Assembly (NCBI RefSeq): GCF_002419965.1
Contig: NZ_DIHC01000058.1
Location: 1 to 40,748, forward strand
Length of the DNA stretch: 40,748 bases
DNA from: Pseudomonas sp. UBA5706
GTDB lineage: Bacteria; Pseudomonadota; Gammaproteobacteria; Pseudomonadales; Pseudomonadaceae
Reading direction: 5' to 3'
Below are positions 17,528 through 26,084 of this stretch, one piece after another (the first letter of the stretch is position 1; each line of letters begins with the position of its first letter). The notes beneath the pieces are model-generated. The model did not search any database. It saw nothing but the letters and a program-made list of their open reading frames with translations, and was not told the origin of the DNA. A program made the position numbers and the translations under genes.

Positions 17528-19515
17528 CGTGCGCTCGCCTTTTCGGCCATGGCTTCGCGCAGGAAAAAATCGAGCGTCTTGGCGATGGTTTCGCTCAGCG
17601 CGATGGACGGCTGCCAGTCGATCAGGCGACGTGCGTTGTCGATGCTGGGCTTGCGGTGGCTGACGTCCTGATAACCCTTGCCGTAGAACGACTGGCTTTC
17701 TACTTCACGGAAACCGGCGAAGGGGGGGAAGTTGTCGCGCAGCGGGTGGGCCTCGAACTGGCGCAGGAGCTCTTCGCCCAACTGGCGAATACTCGCTTCG
17801 TTGTCCGGGTTGCCGATGTTGATGATCTGGCCGTTGCAGCGTTCGTCGCGGTTTTCAATGATCCGCGCCAGCGCTTCGATGCCATCTGCCACGTCGGTGA
17901 AGCAGCGTTTTTGCGCGCCGCCGTCGACCAAGCGGATGGGCGTGCCTTCCACCAGGTGCAGAATCAACTGAGTGATGGCTCGCGAACTGCCAATGCGCGC
18001 CGAATCCAGACGGTCCAGACGTGGCCCCATCCAGTTGAACGGGCGAAACAGGGTGAATTGCAAACCTTTCTGGCCGTAGGCCCAGATCACCCGGTCCAGC
18101 AACTGCTTGGACACCGAGTAGATCCAGCGCTGCTTGTTGATCGGGCCGACGATCAGGTTTGAGGTGTCTTCATCGAAGCTGGGGTCCTGGCACATGCCAT
18201 AGACTTCCGAGGTCGAGGGGAAAATCACGCGTTTGTTGTACTTGACGCAGTAGCGGACGATCTTCAGGTTTTCCTCGAAGTCCAGCTCGAACACCCGCAG
18301 CGGGTTGCGCGTGTATTCGATGGGCGTGGCGATGGCTACCAGCGGCAGCACCACGTCGCATTTTTTGATGTGGTATTCGATCCACTCGGTGTGGATGCTG
18401 ATGTCGCCTTCGATGAAGTTGAAATTGGGATGGCTGCGCAGTCGCTCGATGGCATCCGAGCCGATGTCCATGCCGAAAATCTCGTAGCGCTCATCCTGCA
18501 GCAGGCGCTCGGACAGATGATTGCCAATGAAGCCGTTGACGCCCAGGATCAGTACCCGGGTGCGCCGCAGCGCACGGCGCTTGTCACTGCCTAGCAGGCG
18601 CGCGCCGGGCACCAGGCCGAACTCGCGGGCCAGCTGCGGGCCGCTCAGGTACAGTCCGTCGTCGCCACGCTGACCGGCGGTGATCAGCAGCGAGTCTTCG
18701 CCGCAGGCGACGCGCAACGGTTCGCAACTGATGACCGTTCCGGGTGCTTGGCCGCCGTTGCCCGCCTGGACCCTGGCACCCCAGACGATCAGCTTGTGTT
18801 CGCCCACCGCACAAAACGCCCCGGGGTAGGGCTGGGTCACGGCACGTACCAGGTTGTACAGGCCGCAGGCCGGTCGCTGCCAGTCGATCAAGCCGTCGGC
18901 GGCGCTTCGGCGGCCGAAATAGCTGGCTTTGGATTCGTCCTGTTCCACGCCGGGCAATTGCCCCGTGGCCAGCAACGGCAGGGCATCGGCGAGCAGATCG
19001 GCAGCGCTGTTGCGCAGCTTGGCGTGCAGGGTCAACGCACTGTCGGCGGCGCTGATGGCGACCCGCTGCTGCGCGAAGATGGCACCTGCGTCGGCGCGTT
19101 TGACCATGCGATGCAGGGTCACTCCGGTTTCGCTTTCGCCGTTGACCAGCACCCAGTTGGCCGGAGCGCGGCCCCGGTAGCGCGGCAGCAGCGATCCATG
19201 CAGGTTGAAGCCGCCGTTTTTCGCGCAGGCCAATAGCTGTTCGCTGAGCAGATGGCGGTAATAGAAGGAGAAAATGAAGTCTGGCGCCAGCTTGCCGATG
19301 CGCTCGATCCACAGCGGGTGATTGACATCCTCGGGAGCGTGCACCGGGATGTCGTGTTGCGCACACAGCTGCGCTACGGAACCAAAGAATGTCTTCTCCT
19401 TGGGGTCGTCGGCATGGGTGAACACCGCCGAGATCGTGTAGCCGGCATTGAGCAGGGCTTCGATCCCGACGCAACCGATATCGTGATAGGCAAAAACAAC
19501 GGCTTTAAGGCTCAT
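17524..19515 (-). CDS. arnA: Bifunctional UDP-L-Ara4N formyltransferase / UDP-glucuronate decarboxylase ArnA
   Basis: A 663-residue two-domain enzyme. Residues 1 to about 300 are the formyltransferase (AVVFAYHDIGC start, NLHGSLLPRYRGRAPANWV with the catalytic His, and TGVTLHRMVKRADAG). Residues from about 315 form the oxidative decarboxylase, with Rossmann VLILGVNGFIGNHLSERLL, IYSVSKQ (Tyr-X3-Lys) and FRPFNWMGPRLD. I start at ATG 19515, which overlaps the arnC stop as ATGA and gives the usual MSLKAVVF N-terminus; the frame is open eleven codons further upstream. It makes UDP-Ara4O for ArnB and formylates ArnB's product. Confidence 0.96.
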   Translation of the reverse strand: MSLKAVVFAYHDIGCVGIEALLNAGYTISAVFTHADDPKEKTFFGSVAQLCAQHDIPVHAPEDVNHPLWIERIGKLAPDFIFSFYYRHLLSEQLLACAKNGGFNLHGSLLPRYRGRAPANWVLVNGESETGVTLHRMVKRADAGAIFAQQRVAISAADSALTLHAKLRNSAADLLADALPLLATGQLPGVEQDESKASYFGRRSAADGLIDWQRPACGLYNLVRAVTQPYPGAFCAVGEHKLIVWGARVQAGNGGQAPGTVISCEPLRVACGEDSLLITAGQRGDDGLYLSGPQLAREFGLVPGARLLGSDKRRALRRTRVLILGVNGFIGNHLSERLLQDERYEIFGMDIGSDAIERLRSHPNFNFIEGDISIHTEWIEYHIKKCDVVLPLVAIATPIEYTRNPLRVFELDFEENLKIVRYCVKYNKRVIFPSTSEVYGMCQDPSFDEDTSNLIVGPINKQRWIYSVSKQLLDRVIWAYGQKGLQFTLFRPFNWMGPRLDRLDSARIGSSRAITQLILHLVEGTPIRLVDGGAQKRCFTDVADGIEALARIIENRDERCNGQIINIGNPDNEASIRQLGEELLRQFEAHPLRDNFPPFAGFREVESQSFYGKGYQDVSHRKPSIDNARRLIDWQPSIALSETIAKTLDFFLREAMAEKASAR

Positions 19516-20537
19516 GGGGCGACCTTGCTGTGAAATGGAGAGCTGCAAACGGGAGCAGGAGAATTGGCGCAGTCGGTCGCAGCGGACGGGTTGCTGCGCG
19601 CGACTTTTTCGATGAAGTAGCGGGGGCGGGCGCGCACGTCGCTGTACATGCGGCCCAGGTACTCACCCAACAGGCCCATGCCGATGAACTGCCCGCCGGT
19701 GAACACGAACAGCACGGCGAATAGCACGAACGTGCCGTGGCCAGCCCAGGCCGCGCCAAACATCAAGCGCAGTACGATGAGCACCATGGCAAACAGCATG
19801 CCCATGGCTGCCATGCTGAATCCGAGGATGCTCAGCAGCCGCAAGGGTGTGGTAGTCATGCAGGTGATCAGGTCGAACATCAGATTGATCAGCTTCATGG
19901 CGCTGTATTTGGATTCGCCATGCTCGCGTTCGGCATGGGTGACCACCACTTCGGTGGTGTGACGGGCGAAGCTGTTGGCCAGAATCGGGATGAACGTGCT
20001 GCGCTCGCTGCATGCGAGCATGGCCTCAACGATGCTGCGCCGGTAAGCGCGCAGCATGCAGCCGTAGTCGGTCATGGCGACACCGGTAGAGCGCTGCACG
20101 GCCAGGTTGATCAGTTTCGACGGCCAACGACGCAGGGCTGAATCCTGCCGGTGGCCACGCACCGTGCCGACCACGTCGTAGCCCTGTTCGGCGAGCTGGA
20201 CCAGGCGTGGAATTTCTTCGGGCGGGTTCTGCAGGTCGGCATCGAGAGTGATTACCAGGTCGCCCTGGCACTGGCCGAAACCGGCCATGATCGCTGCGTG
20301 CTGACCGTAGTTGCGGTTCAGGATCACCGCGACGACCGGGCTGCCTGGCCGCTGGCTCGCATCCAGCAGGATCTCGGCGGAATTGTCGCGACTGCCATCG
20401 TCCACCAGGATGATTTCCGCCGGTACGCTCAGTTGCGCGCAAGCTGCCTCGGTGCGGCGCAGCAATTCCGGCAGGCTCTGCTCTTCGTTATAGACCGGTA
20501 TGACGATCGACACGCGGTGGATGGGATACGGTTTCAT
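19512..20537 (-). CDS. arnC: Undecaprenyl-phosphate 4-deoxy-4-formamido-L-arabinose transferase ArnC
   Basis: A 341-residue GT2-family transferase that links the formylated sugar to undecaprenyl phosphate. The GT-A start reads SIVIPVYNEEQSLPELLRR, followed by ILVDDGSRDNS and the DxD-type VITLDADLQNPPEE. Two C-terminal membrane helices lie at about residues 235-300. It ends MYSDVRARPRYFIEKV, typical of ArnC and relatives, plus a short variable tail. Its first base coincides with the last base of the arnB stop (20537), so the genes are translationally coupled. Confidence 0.95.
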   Translation of the reverse strand: MKPYPIHRVSIVIPVYNEEQSLPELLRRTEAACAQLSVPAEIILVDDGSRDNSAEILLDASQRPGSPVVAVILNRNYGQHAAIMAGFGQCQGDLVITLDADLQNPPEEIPRLVQLAEQGYDVVGTVRGHRQDSALRRWPSKLINLAVQRSTGVAMTDYGCMLRAYRRSIVEAMLACSERSTFIPILANSFARHTTEVVVTHAEREHGESKYSAMKLINLMFDLITCMTTTPLRLLSILGFSMAAMGMLFAMVLIVLRLMFGAAWAGHGTFVLFAVLFVFTGGQFIGMGLLGEYLGRMYSDVRARPRYFIEKVARSNPSAATDCANSPAPVCSSPFHSKVAP

Positions 20538-21682
20538 CAGCGGGCTTCCACAATCGATTCAATAGCGCTGACCACACGCTCGACATCGGCGAAGGTCATG
20601 TCCGGAAACAGCGGGATGGAGCACAGGCGAGACGAATTCCATTCGGTGTCGGGCAGGCGCACGCCGGGGAAGCGGTGGCGGTAGTAGCTGTGCAAGTGAG
20701 TGGCGATGAAGTGAATGCCGGTGCCTATGTTCTGCGCCTGCATGGCCTTCATGAACGTGTCGCGGTCCACACCGCAGCGCTGGGGGTCGATCCGTAGGAT
20801 GAACAGGTGCCAGGCGTGTTGCTGAACATGGTGCGGTTGCGCCAGCGGCAGCACCGGACTGCCGGCCAGGCGCTTCAGGTACCGGTTGGCCAGTTCGGTA
20901 CGACGGGCGTTGATTGCCTCCAGCCGTTCCAGCTGCACCAGGGCAATGGCGGCATTAAGGTCGGCCAGGTTGTACTTCAAGCCCGGCTCGATGACTTCAG
21001 CCTGCGGTTTGCGCCCGTGGGTCAGGCGGTCGTAGGCGTCGACGCCCAGGCCATGGAATTTCAGGCGGCGCACCCGGTCGGCCAGCGCTGCATCATCGCT
21101 GACGAACATGGCGCCCTCGGCGCAGCTCATGTTCTTGATGGCGTGAAAGGAGAAGATCGCCGTACCTTTGGCGCCGATAGCTCGCCCCTTGTAATACGTA
21201 CCTGCGGCGTGGGCGGCGTCCTCTATCACCGCGATGCCGTGGCGTTCGGCCAGGGCATGCAGCGGATCGAGGTCGAAGGCGGCACCGGCGTAATGCACCG
21301 GGATAATGGCCTTGGTGCGTGGAGTGATTGCTTGCTCGATACGCGCCGCATCGGTCATCAGGGTGTCGCGGTCGACATCAACGAACACCGGGGTTGCGCC
21401 GAGCAGGCAGATCATATTGGCAGTGGACACCCAGGTCTGCGAAGGGGTGATGACCTCATCACCGGGACCGATGCCCAGGGCAAGCAGCGTGATGTGCATA
21501 GCGCCGGTGGCCGATGACAACGCGACGGCCTGCTGTGCGCCGCAACGTTCGGCGAACCGTTGTTCGAGCCGTTGGCATTCGGGGCCGGTGGTGATCCACC
21601 CGGAGCGCAGTACGCGGGTCGCCGCAGCGACTTCCTCGTCGCCCATGCTTGGGCGGGAAAACGGCAGAAAGTCCTGACTCAT
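20537..21682 (-). CDS. arnB: UDP-4-amino-4-deoxy-L-arabinose--oxoglutarate aminotransferase ArnB
   Basis: A 381-residue PLP enzyme of the DegT/DnrJ/EryC1 family. It transfers an amino group from glutamate to UDP-4-keto-arabinose. The PLP lysine is in FSFHAIKNMSCAEG, the cofactor Asp in VIEDAAHAAG, and GATPVFVDVD and KYNLADLNAAIA are also typical. The ATG at 21682 is chosen because GGAGG lies at 21689-21693 with a six-base spacer; an open extension to 21703 lacks such a site. It is the first gene of arnBCADTEF-ugd. Confidence 0.95.
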   Translation of the reverse strand: MSQDFLPFSRPSMGDEEVAAATRVLRSGWITTGPECQRLEQRFAERCGAQQAVALSSATGAMHITLLALGIGPGDEVITPSQTWVSTANMICLLGATPVFVDVDRDTLMTDAARIEQAITPRTKAIIPVHYAGAAFDLDPLHALAERHGIAVIEDAAHAAGTYYKGRAIGAKGTAIFSFHAIKNMSCAEGAMFVSDDAALADRVRRLKFHGLGVDAYDRLTHGRKPQAEVIEPGLKYNLADLNAAIALVQLERLEAINARRTELANRYLKRLAGSPVLPLAQPHHVQQHAWHLFILRIDPQRCGVDRDTFMKAMQAQNIGTGIHFIATHLHSYYRHRFPGVRLPDTEWNSSRLCSIPLFPDMTFADVERVVSAIESIVEAR

Positions 21683-22480
21683 GTACATCCTCCGGCCACT
21701 CATCGGGTTTCAGAAGCGCGTAAGTAGGCGCATGCCTCACCAAAAATAGTGTGCGTGTTATTGAATTAAATCTGTCACGTTGGTTGTACTACGGGAATCG
21801 GTTGTTTCGCGTAGCTGGACTTCTTTATTACTCAGTCGTTGTCCGGTCGAAAGACTGGCATGCTCCGGCAGTAGTGGTGTTAGAACAATAGACGCTTGAT
21901 GATGAAATCTGCGTTTATAAGGTGTTGTTTTTTCATGGAGGCACGGTATGCCGGACAGTTGATGTTTGTTTATGCGATCAGCAATGGAAAAGGCATATAG
22001 CCGCACTATGCTGATGCGCCGCTTTTTTTGAACCCGTATTTTGGGCCTTAGCCTGCAGCAGCAACGTCTTCAAGGTGTTCGCGGTGCCTGTCTCATATTG
22101 TTACGTATGCAGCGAGAGCGTACGCCGACGAAGCTGAACGAATACTGAAAATCGGCAGAGTTGTAGGCCCGCATTTCGTCGGTATCAAACGTTTACCACA
22201 TGAATATCTACGCAATTAAACGTCAAGCAGGTGCGGTGTTGGGTGGCTGGGTGCTTTTAAGTTAGGGGGTGGGGTAGTTGATGGCGGTGGATCGCTGTTG
22301 TGACTATTTTGTCAGCGGTTTGTTGGCGAGATTTGAGAAGTATAGGCGTGAAGGCGTATATGCCTTATTAGTGGGGGGCGCCGGGTCACCTTTCTGCTGC
22401 CCGGCGCAATTAGAGGATTTGAAGTTAACGCGATCTTTGTAGGCGCCTCTGGAGGCGTGCGACAGTGGCGAATGGGTGGG
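21683..22480. other. AT-rich gene-poor gap upstream of arnB
   Basis: These 798 bases are visibly richer in A and T than either flank and contain no convincing gene. The proximal 100 bases must hold the arn promoter; CACTAT near 21750 (minus) is a possible -10, with TTTAAT about 16 bases upstream. GATTTAATTCA at 21762-21772 (minus) recurs near 10626. I found no PmrA-type CTTAAK-N5-CTTAAK repeat. A T7 run at 22023-22029 and an inverted repeat AAGGC/GCCTT at 22351-22366 are the only other structures. Confidence 0.5.
22378..22407 (-). terminator. GC-rich hairpin downstream of the RidA-family gene
   Basis: GCGCCGGG at 22378-22385 pairs with CCCGGCGC at 22400-22407 across a 14-base loop, 73 bases past the last gene of the catabolic operon. 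It lacks a following U-tract on the minus strand, so it may be a stability element or Rho-independent-like end of the operon. Confidence 0.4.
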
Positions 22481-22903
22481 TCAGGCCAGACCTTCGTCAG
22501 GGATCACCGCAATCACATCGATCTCCATCAACCATTGAGGCTGCCCTAACGCTGCTACGACCAGGCCCGTGGAGATCGGGAAGACGCCTTTGAGCCATTT
22601 CCCCACTTCACGGTAGACCTCTTCGCGGTAGCGAGGGTCGATCAGGTAGATGGTGATCTTGACGATGTCCTGCAATTGGCTGCCAGCTTCCTCCAGCAGT
22701 TGTTTGACATTCTTCATGGCTTGCTCGGCCTGTGCCCGGGCGTCGCCGAGGCCGATCAGGTTGCCATCGAAGTCAGTGCCCAGTTGGCCGCGTACGTAAA
22801 CGGTGTTGCCGGCGCGGACCGCCTGGCACAAATCGTTGTCCAGCGACTGGTTGGGGTAGGTGTCCTTGGTGTTGAACATTCTGATGCGGGTATGAGTCGG
22901 CAT
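22481..22903 (-). CDS. RidA-family (YjgF/Rid) protein lacking the catalytic arginine
   Basis: A 140-residue Rid-superfamily protein. The fold signatures are AVRAGNTVYVRGQLGTDFDGN, QAEQAMKNVKQLLEEAG and KITIYLIDPRY. In true RidA deaminases the motif FPARS carries the arginine that binds the imine's carboxylate; here it reads FPIST (Ser111 at that site). It therefore belongs with the arginine-less Rid subfamilies and may not hydrolyse 2-aminoacrylate. It is the last gene of the operon, 69 bp after the ureohydrolase, which implies a pathway-specific job on an unstable nitrogen intermediate. The ribosome site is weak. Confidence 0.88.
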   Translation of the reverse strand: MPTHTRIRMFNTKDTYPNQSLDNDLCQAVRAGNTVYVRGQLGTDFDGNLIGLGDARAQAEQAMKNVKQLLEEAGSQLQDIVKITIYLIDPRYREEVYREVGKWLKGVFPISTGLVVAALGQPQWLMEIDVIAVIPDEGLA

Positions 22904-22972
22904 AATCGTGACCTGAATATCTAATGAGGCAAGCGCCGTCCGTGGCGCGGGTTCGGGAGCCGGTGAGGGCGT

Positions 22973-23938
22973 TTACAAGGGCGGGGCGTCGAAGTAGTCC
23001 GCGCGCACGGCGGCGCCGATCAGGTTGACGATCAGCCGCCCTGCAGTGATGCAGCTGATGTTGTTGACGTCGATGGACGGGGTGATTTCGACGATGTCCA
23101 TGCCCACCACCTTGCCTTTCTTCACCAGGCCGTGAATCAACTGGCGAATCTGCACATAGGTAATGCCGCCCAGCGCCGGGCCCGCCACCCCCGGCATGAT
23201 CGAAGGATCAAGGCCGTCGGCGTCGATGGTCAGGTAGAAGTTGCCGCCCTCGGGGATCTGGTCGAGCACCGATTGCATGCCGTTGTCGTGTACATCGTAG
23301 GCAGTGATCAGGTGCGCGCCGTAATCCACTGCTGCCTGGAAATCCGCTGGACGACCGCTGCCTTGAGCACGCAGGCCGATCTGGAATATCTCGCCGATAT
23401 GCTCCATTTCCGAAGCACGGCGGATAGGACTGGACAGACCATCGCGAACGCCGTTGATCTCGTCGCGCCAGTCCAGGTGTGCGTCGATATGAATCAGTGT
23501 GATCGGGCCGCGCCCTGCGTAAGCGCGCAGCACGGGGATCGGGATGCTGTGATCGCCGCCAAGGATCACCGGCAGCGCGCCGGCATCGAGAATCTTGCGC
23601 ACCGCTTGTTCGGCTCGCAGGCTGGTGCCGTTCAGGTCGCTCGGGTCAGCGGGCACGTTGCCGCAGTCCACCACCTTCAGCGCGCGGTTGTCGTAAATCG
23701 GTCCGCCGACGTCGAAATCGTAGTGGTGCAGGGCGCGACAGATCCGGTCGCTCATGGCGCGGATGGCGTCTGGCGCCTTGCTCTGGTCGTTGCTGATGTG
23801 CTCGGCGACATAGGCCTTGCCGTAGGGGATGCCGAGGATGGCAACGTGAGCGTCGAGCTGATCGAGGTCGGTACAGATGGGCGACCACAGAAAGCTCTGG
23901 TGCTTTTTCGACGGGGCAACGGTCAACGGGAAATCCAT
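22973..23938 (-). CDS. Ureohydrolase (agmatinase/arginase family)
   Basis: A 321-residue binuclear manganese enzyme that hydrolyses a guanidino group to urea plus an amine. Metal ligands are visible in GGDHSIP (near residue 127), IDAHLDW and IDADGLDPS. The agmatinase-type extended N-terminus is present (SFLWSP, then ILGIPYGKAY). The residues that set substrate choice cannot be read reliably, so agmatine, guanidinobutyrate, guanidinopropionate or a hydroxylated relative are all possible. AGGAG precedes the ATG. It follows the ABC ATPase by 55 bp, within the predicted importer operon, so its substrate is probably what the importer brings in. Confidence 0.9.
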   Translation of the reverse strand: MDFPLTVAPSKKHQSFLWSPICTDLDQLDAHVAILGIPYGKAYVAEHISNDQSKAPDAIRAMSDRICRALHHYDFDVGGPIYDNRALKVVDCGNVPADPSDLNGTSLRAEQAVRKILDAGALPVILGGDHSIPIPVLRAYAGRGPITLIHIDAHLDWRDEINGVRDGLSSPIRRASEMEHIGEIFQIGLRAQGSGRPADFQAAVDYGAHLITAYDVHDNGMQSVLDQIPEGGNFYLTIDADGLDPSIMPGVAGPALGGITYVQIRQLIHGLVKKGKVVGMDIVEITPSIDVNNISCITAGRLIVNLIGAAVRADYFDAPPL

Positions 23939-23993
23939 GAGTGTCTCCTGAGTAGGTAAGGTTCACGCGCGGCGCGAGCGGCCGGTCACGCGG

Positions 23994-24761
23994 TCAGTGA
24001 TCCAGAGAAAGAAAGCGTCGCAGCTCGACGGTCTGCGGGTTGTCGAAAAGTGCTTGCGGCGGGCCTGATTCGTGGACCTGACCCTGATGCATGAAGATCA
24101 CCCGGTCGCTGACGCGCCTGGCGAAGGCCATCTCATGGGTGACCATGATCAGCGTCATGCCTTCGGCCGCCAGGCCCTCGACCACCTGCAGCACTTCGCC
24201 CACCAGCTCGGGGTCCAGCGCCGAGGTGATCTCGTCGCACAGCAGCACTTGCGGGTTCATCGCCAGCGAGCGGGCAATCGCCACACGCTGTTGTTGACCG
24301 CCGGATAGCTGGTCGGGGAAATAGTCGAAGCGTTCGGCCAGGCCGACTCTCGCCAGCAGCTTACGCGCCTGACGTTCGGCGTCGACGCCGGAGGTTTTTT
24401 GCACCAGGCGCGGGGCGAGCATGACGTTCTGCCCGGCCGTCAGGTGCGGGAACAGGTTGAAGCCCTGGAAGATCATCCCGACGTTCTGCCGCAGCTCGCG
24501 CAGGGCCTGGCGGTTGTCGGGGCGAATCGGCTGGCCATCGACGTTGACCGAGCCGTCCTGGAACCGTTCCAGGCCGTTGAGGCATCGCAACAGGGTGCTC
24601 TTGCCCGAACCACTCTTGCCGATGATGCAAACCACTTCCTTGCGCGCGATCTGCAGGTTCACGCCCTTGAGCACTTCGTTGTCGCCGAAGCGTTTGCGCA
24701 GGCCGCGTATGTCGACCAGGGCGAAGGCTGCCCGGGCGTCGTTCTGATGTGGCTGAGTCAT
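23994..24761 (-). CDS. Polar amino-acid type ABC transporter ATP-binding protein
   Basis: A 255-residue ATPase of the GlnQ/HisP family. Walker A is GKSGSGKSTLL, the Q-loop follows in GMIFQGFNLFPHL, the signature is LSGGQQQRVAIARSL and Walker B is VLLCDEITSALDPEL. The H-loop is in MVTHEMAFA. It powers uptake of a polar amino acid or related compound through the two permeases encoded just upstream, beginning 12 bp after the nearer one. It is complete and typical. Confidence 0.95.
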   Translation of the reverse strand: MTQPHQNDARAAFALVDIRGLRKRFGDNEVLKGVNLQIARKEVVCIIGKSGSGKSTLLRCLNGLERFQDGSVNVDGQPIRPDNRQALRELRQNVGMIFQGFNLFPHLTAGQNVMLAPRLVQKTSGVDAERQARKLLARVGLAERFDYFPDQLSGGQQQRVAIARSLAMNPQVLLCDEITSALDPELVGEVLQVVEGLAAEGMTLIMVTHEMAFARRVSDRVIFMHQGQVHESGPPQALFDNPQTVELRRFLSLDH

Positions 24762-24773
24762 GTGCGAAGGCCC

Positions 24774-25418
24774 TTATCGGCGAAGTGTGTGTTCAAGGCG
24801 GCGGCTGTACAGCGACAGCGGAAAGCACAGGGCGAAGTACATCAGCGCCACCGAGCCGTAGATCAAAAACGGCTGAAAGGTCGCGTTGGTAATGATTTGC
24901 CCGGCACGGGTCATTTCCACGAAGCCGATGACCGAGGTCAGCGCCGTGGCCTTGACCACCTGCACCATGAATCCCACGGTCGGCGCGATGCCGGCGCGCA
25001 AGGCTTGAGGCACGATGACGTAGCGCAGTTGCTCGCCGAAGCTCAGGGCCAGGCTGCTGGCCGCTTCCCACTGGCCGTGGTCGATGGACTCGAGGCTTCC
25101 GCGCCAGATTTCGCTCAGATAAGCGCTGGCGTAGAGCGTCAGGCAAATCGATGCGGCCACCAGTGCGGTGGTCTCGATGCCGAACATCGACAGGCCGAAA
25201 TACACCAGAAACAGTTGCAACAGCAGCGGCGTGCCCTGAAACAGTTGCACGTAGAGCATGATCAACCGGCGCAGCATGCGCGTGCCGGTCAGCCGCAATA
25301 GCACCAGCAAACCGCCGACCAACCCACCGCCGATGAACGCGATCAACGACAGGCCGACGGTCCAGCGCGCCGCCAGCAGCAGGTTGCGCGCGATGTCCCA
25401 CAAGGTGAACTCGTACAT
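24774..25418 (-). CDS. ABC transporter permease, HisM family
   Basis: A 214-residue inner-membrane permease with about five helices. The EAA loop that contacts the ATPase reads EAASSLALSFGEQLRYVIVPQALR-like around residues 118-141. The N-terminal HisM-type region WTVGLSLIAFIGGGLVGGLL and LFQGTPLLLQLFLVYFGL are characteristic of polar amino-acid uptake systems. It pairs with the permease encoded nine bases upstream. Confidence 0.94.
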   Translation of the reverse strand: MYEFTLWDIARNLLLAARWTVGLSLIAFIGGGLVGGLLVLLRLTGTRMLRRLIMLYVQLFQGTPLLLQLFLVYFGLSMFGIETTALVAASICLTLYASAYLSEIWRGSLESIDHGQWEAASSLALSFGEQLRYVIVPQALRAGIAPTVGFMVQVVKATALTSVIGFVEMTRAGQIITNATFQPFLIYGSVALMYFALCFPLSLYSRRLEHTLRR

Positions 25419-25427
25419 GGCTGAACC

Positions 25428-26084
25428 TCAGCGACCGAAGATAAAGCGCGGGCCGACCCAGTTCAGCAGGCGGCGCAGGGCAATGGAGAGCAGCAGGTAT
25501 ATTGTCGCGGCGACGATGTAGGTCTCGAAATTGCGAAACGAATTGCTGGCGATCTGGTTGGCCGCGTAAGACAGCTCTTCAGCCGAAATCTGGCTGCACA
25601 CCGCCGAGCCGAGCATGATGATCACCATCTGCCCGACCAACGCCGGCCATACGCGTTTGAGCGCCGGCGGCAGGATCACCCGGGTGAAGATCTGCCAGCG
25701 ATCCAGCGCCAGGCTCTCGGCAGCTTCGATCTGGCCGTGGGGAGTGGCCTCGATGCCGGAGCGGGCGATTTCGCTGACGTAGGCACCCAGGTTAACCACG
25801 TTGGCCAGAATGGCGGCGGTCAACGCGGTCATCTTCAGGCCCAGCCCCGGCAGACCGAAGAAGATGAAGAACAGCTGGATGATGAATGGCGTGTTGCGGA
25901 TCAGCTCCACGTAGGTGCCCACCGACCATCGCGCCCACCGCGGACCCTTGCTGCGAATGACGCCGCAGGCAATGCCCAGCACCGTGCCGAACAGCGCCGC
26001 CACCAGGGTCAGCAATACGGTTAGCAGCAGGCCGTCGAGCAGCAGCGGCCATTGCTTGAGTACCACGGAAAAATCGAGGGTCAT
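25428..26084 (-). CDS. ABC transporter permease, HisM family
   Basis: A 218-residue permease, the heterodimer partner of the next gene. It has about five membrane helices, ELIRNTPFIIQLFFIFFGLP and an EAA loop starting EAAESLALDRWQIFTRVILP. Its ATG overlaps the stop of the MmgE/PrpD gene as ATGA (26081-26084), showing that the enzyme is translationally coupled to the transporter. Confidence 0.94.
   Translation of the reverse strand: MTLDFSVVLKQWPLLLDGLLLTVLLTLVAALFGTVLGIACGVIRSKGPRWARWSVGTYVELIRNTPFIIQLFFIFFGLPGLGLKMTALTAAILANVVNLGAYVSEIARSGIEATPHGQIEAAESLALDRWQIFTRVILPPALKRVWPALVGQMVIIMLGSAVCSQISAEELSYAANQIASNSFRNFETYIVAATIYLLLSIALRRLLNWVGPRFIFGR

Noticed and set aside
21683..21800. PmrA or PhoP box in front of arnB
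   Set aside because: I looked for CTTAAK-N5-CTTAAK and GTTTA-N5-GTTTA repeats on both strands and found only single half-like sites.
21758..22006. 82-codon minus-strand frame upstream of arnB
   Set aside because: It lies in the AT-rich promoter gap, has no good ribosome site or conserved-looking sequence, and would cover the arn promoter.
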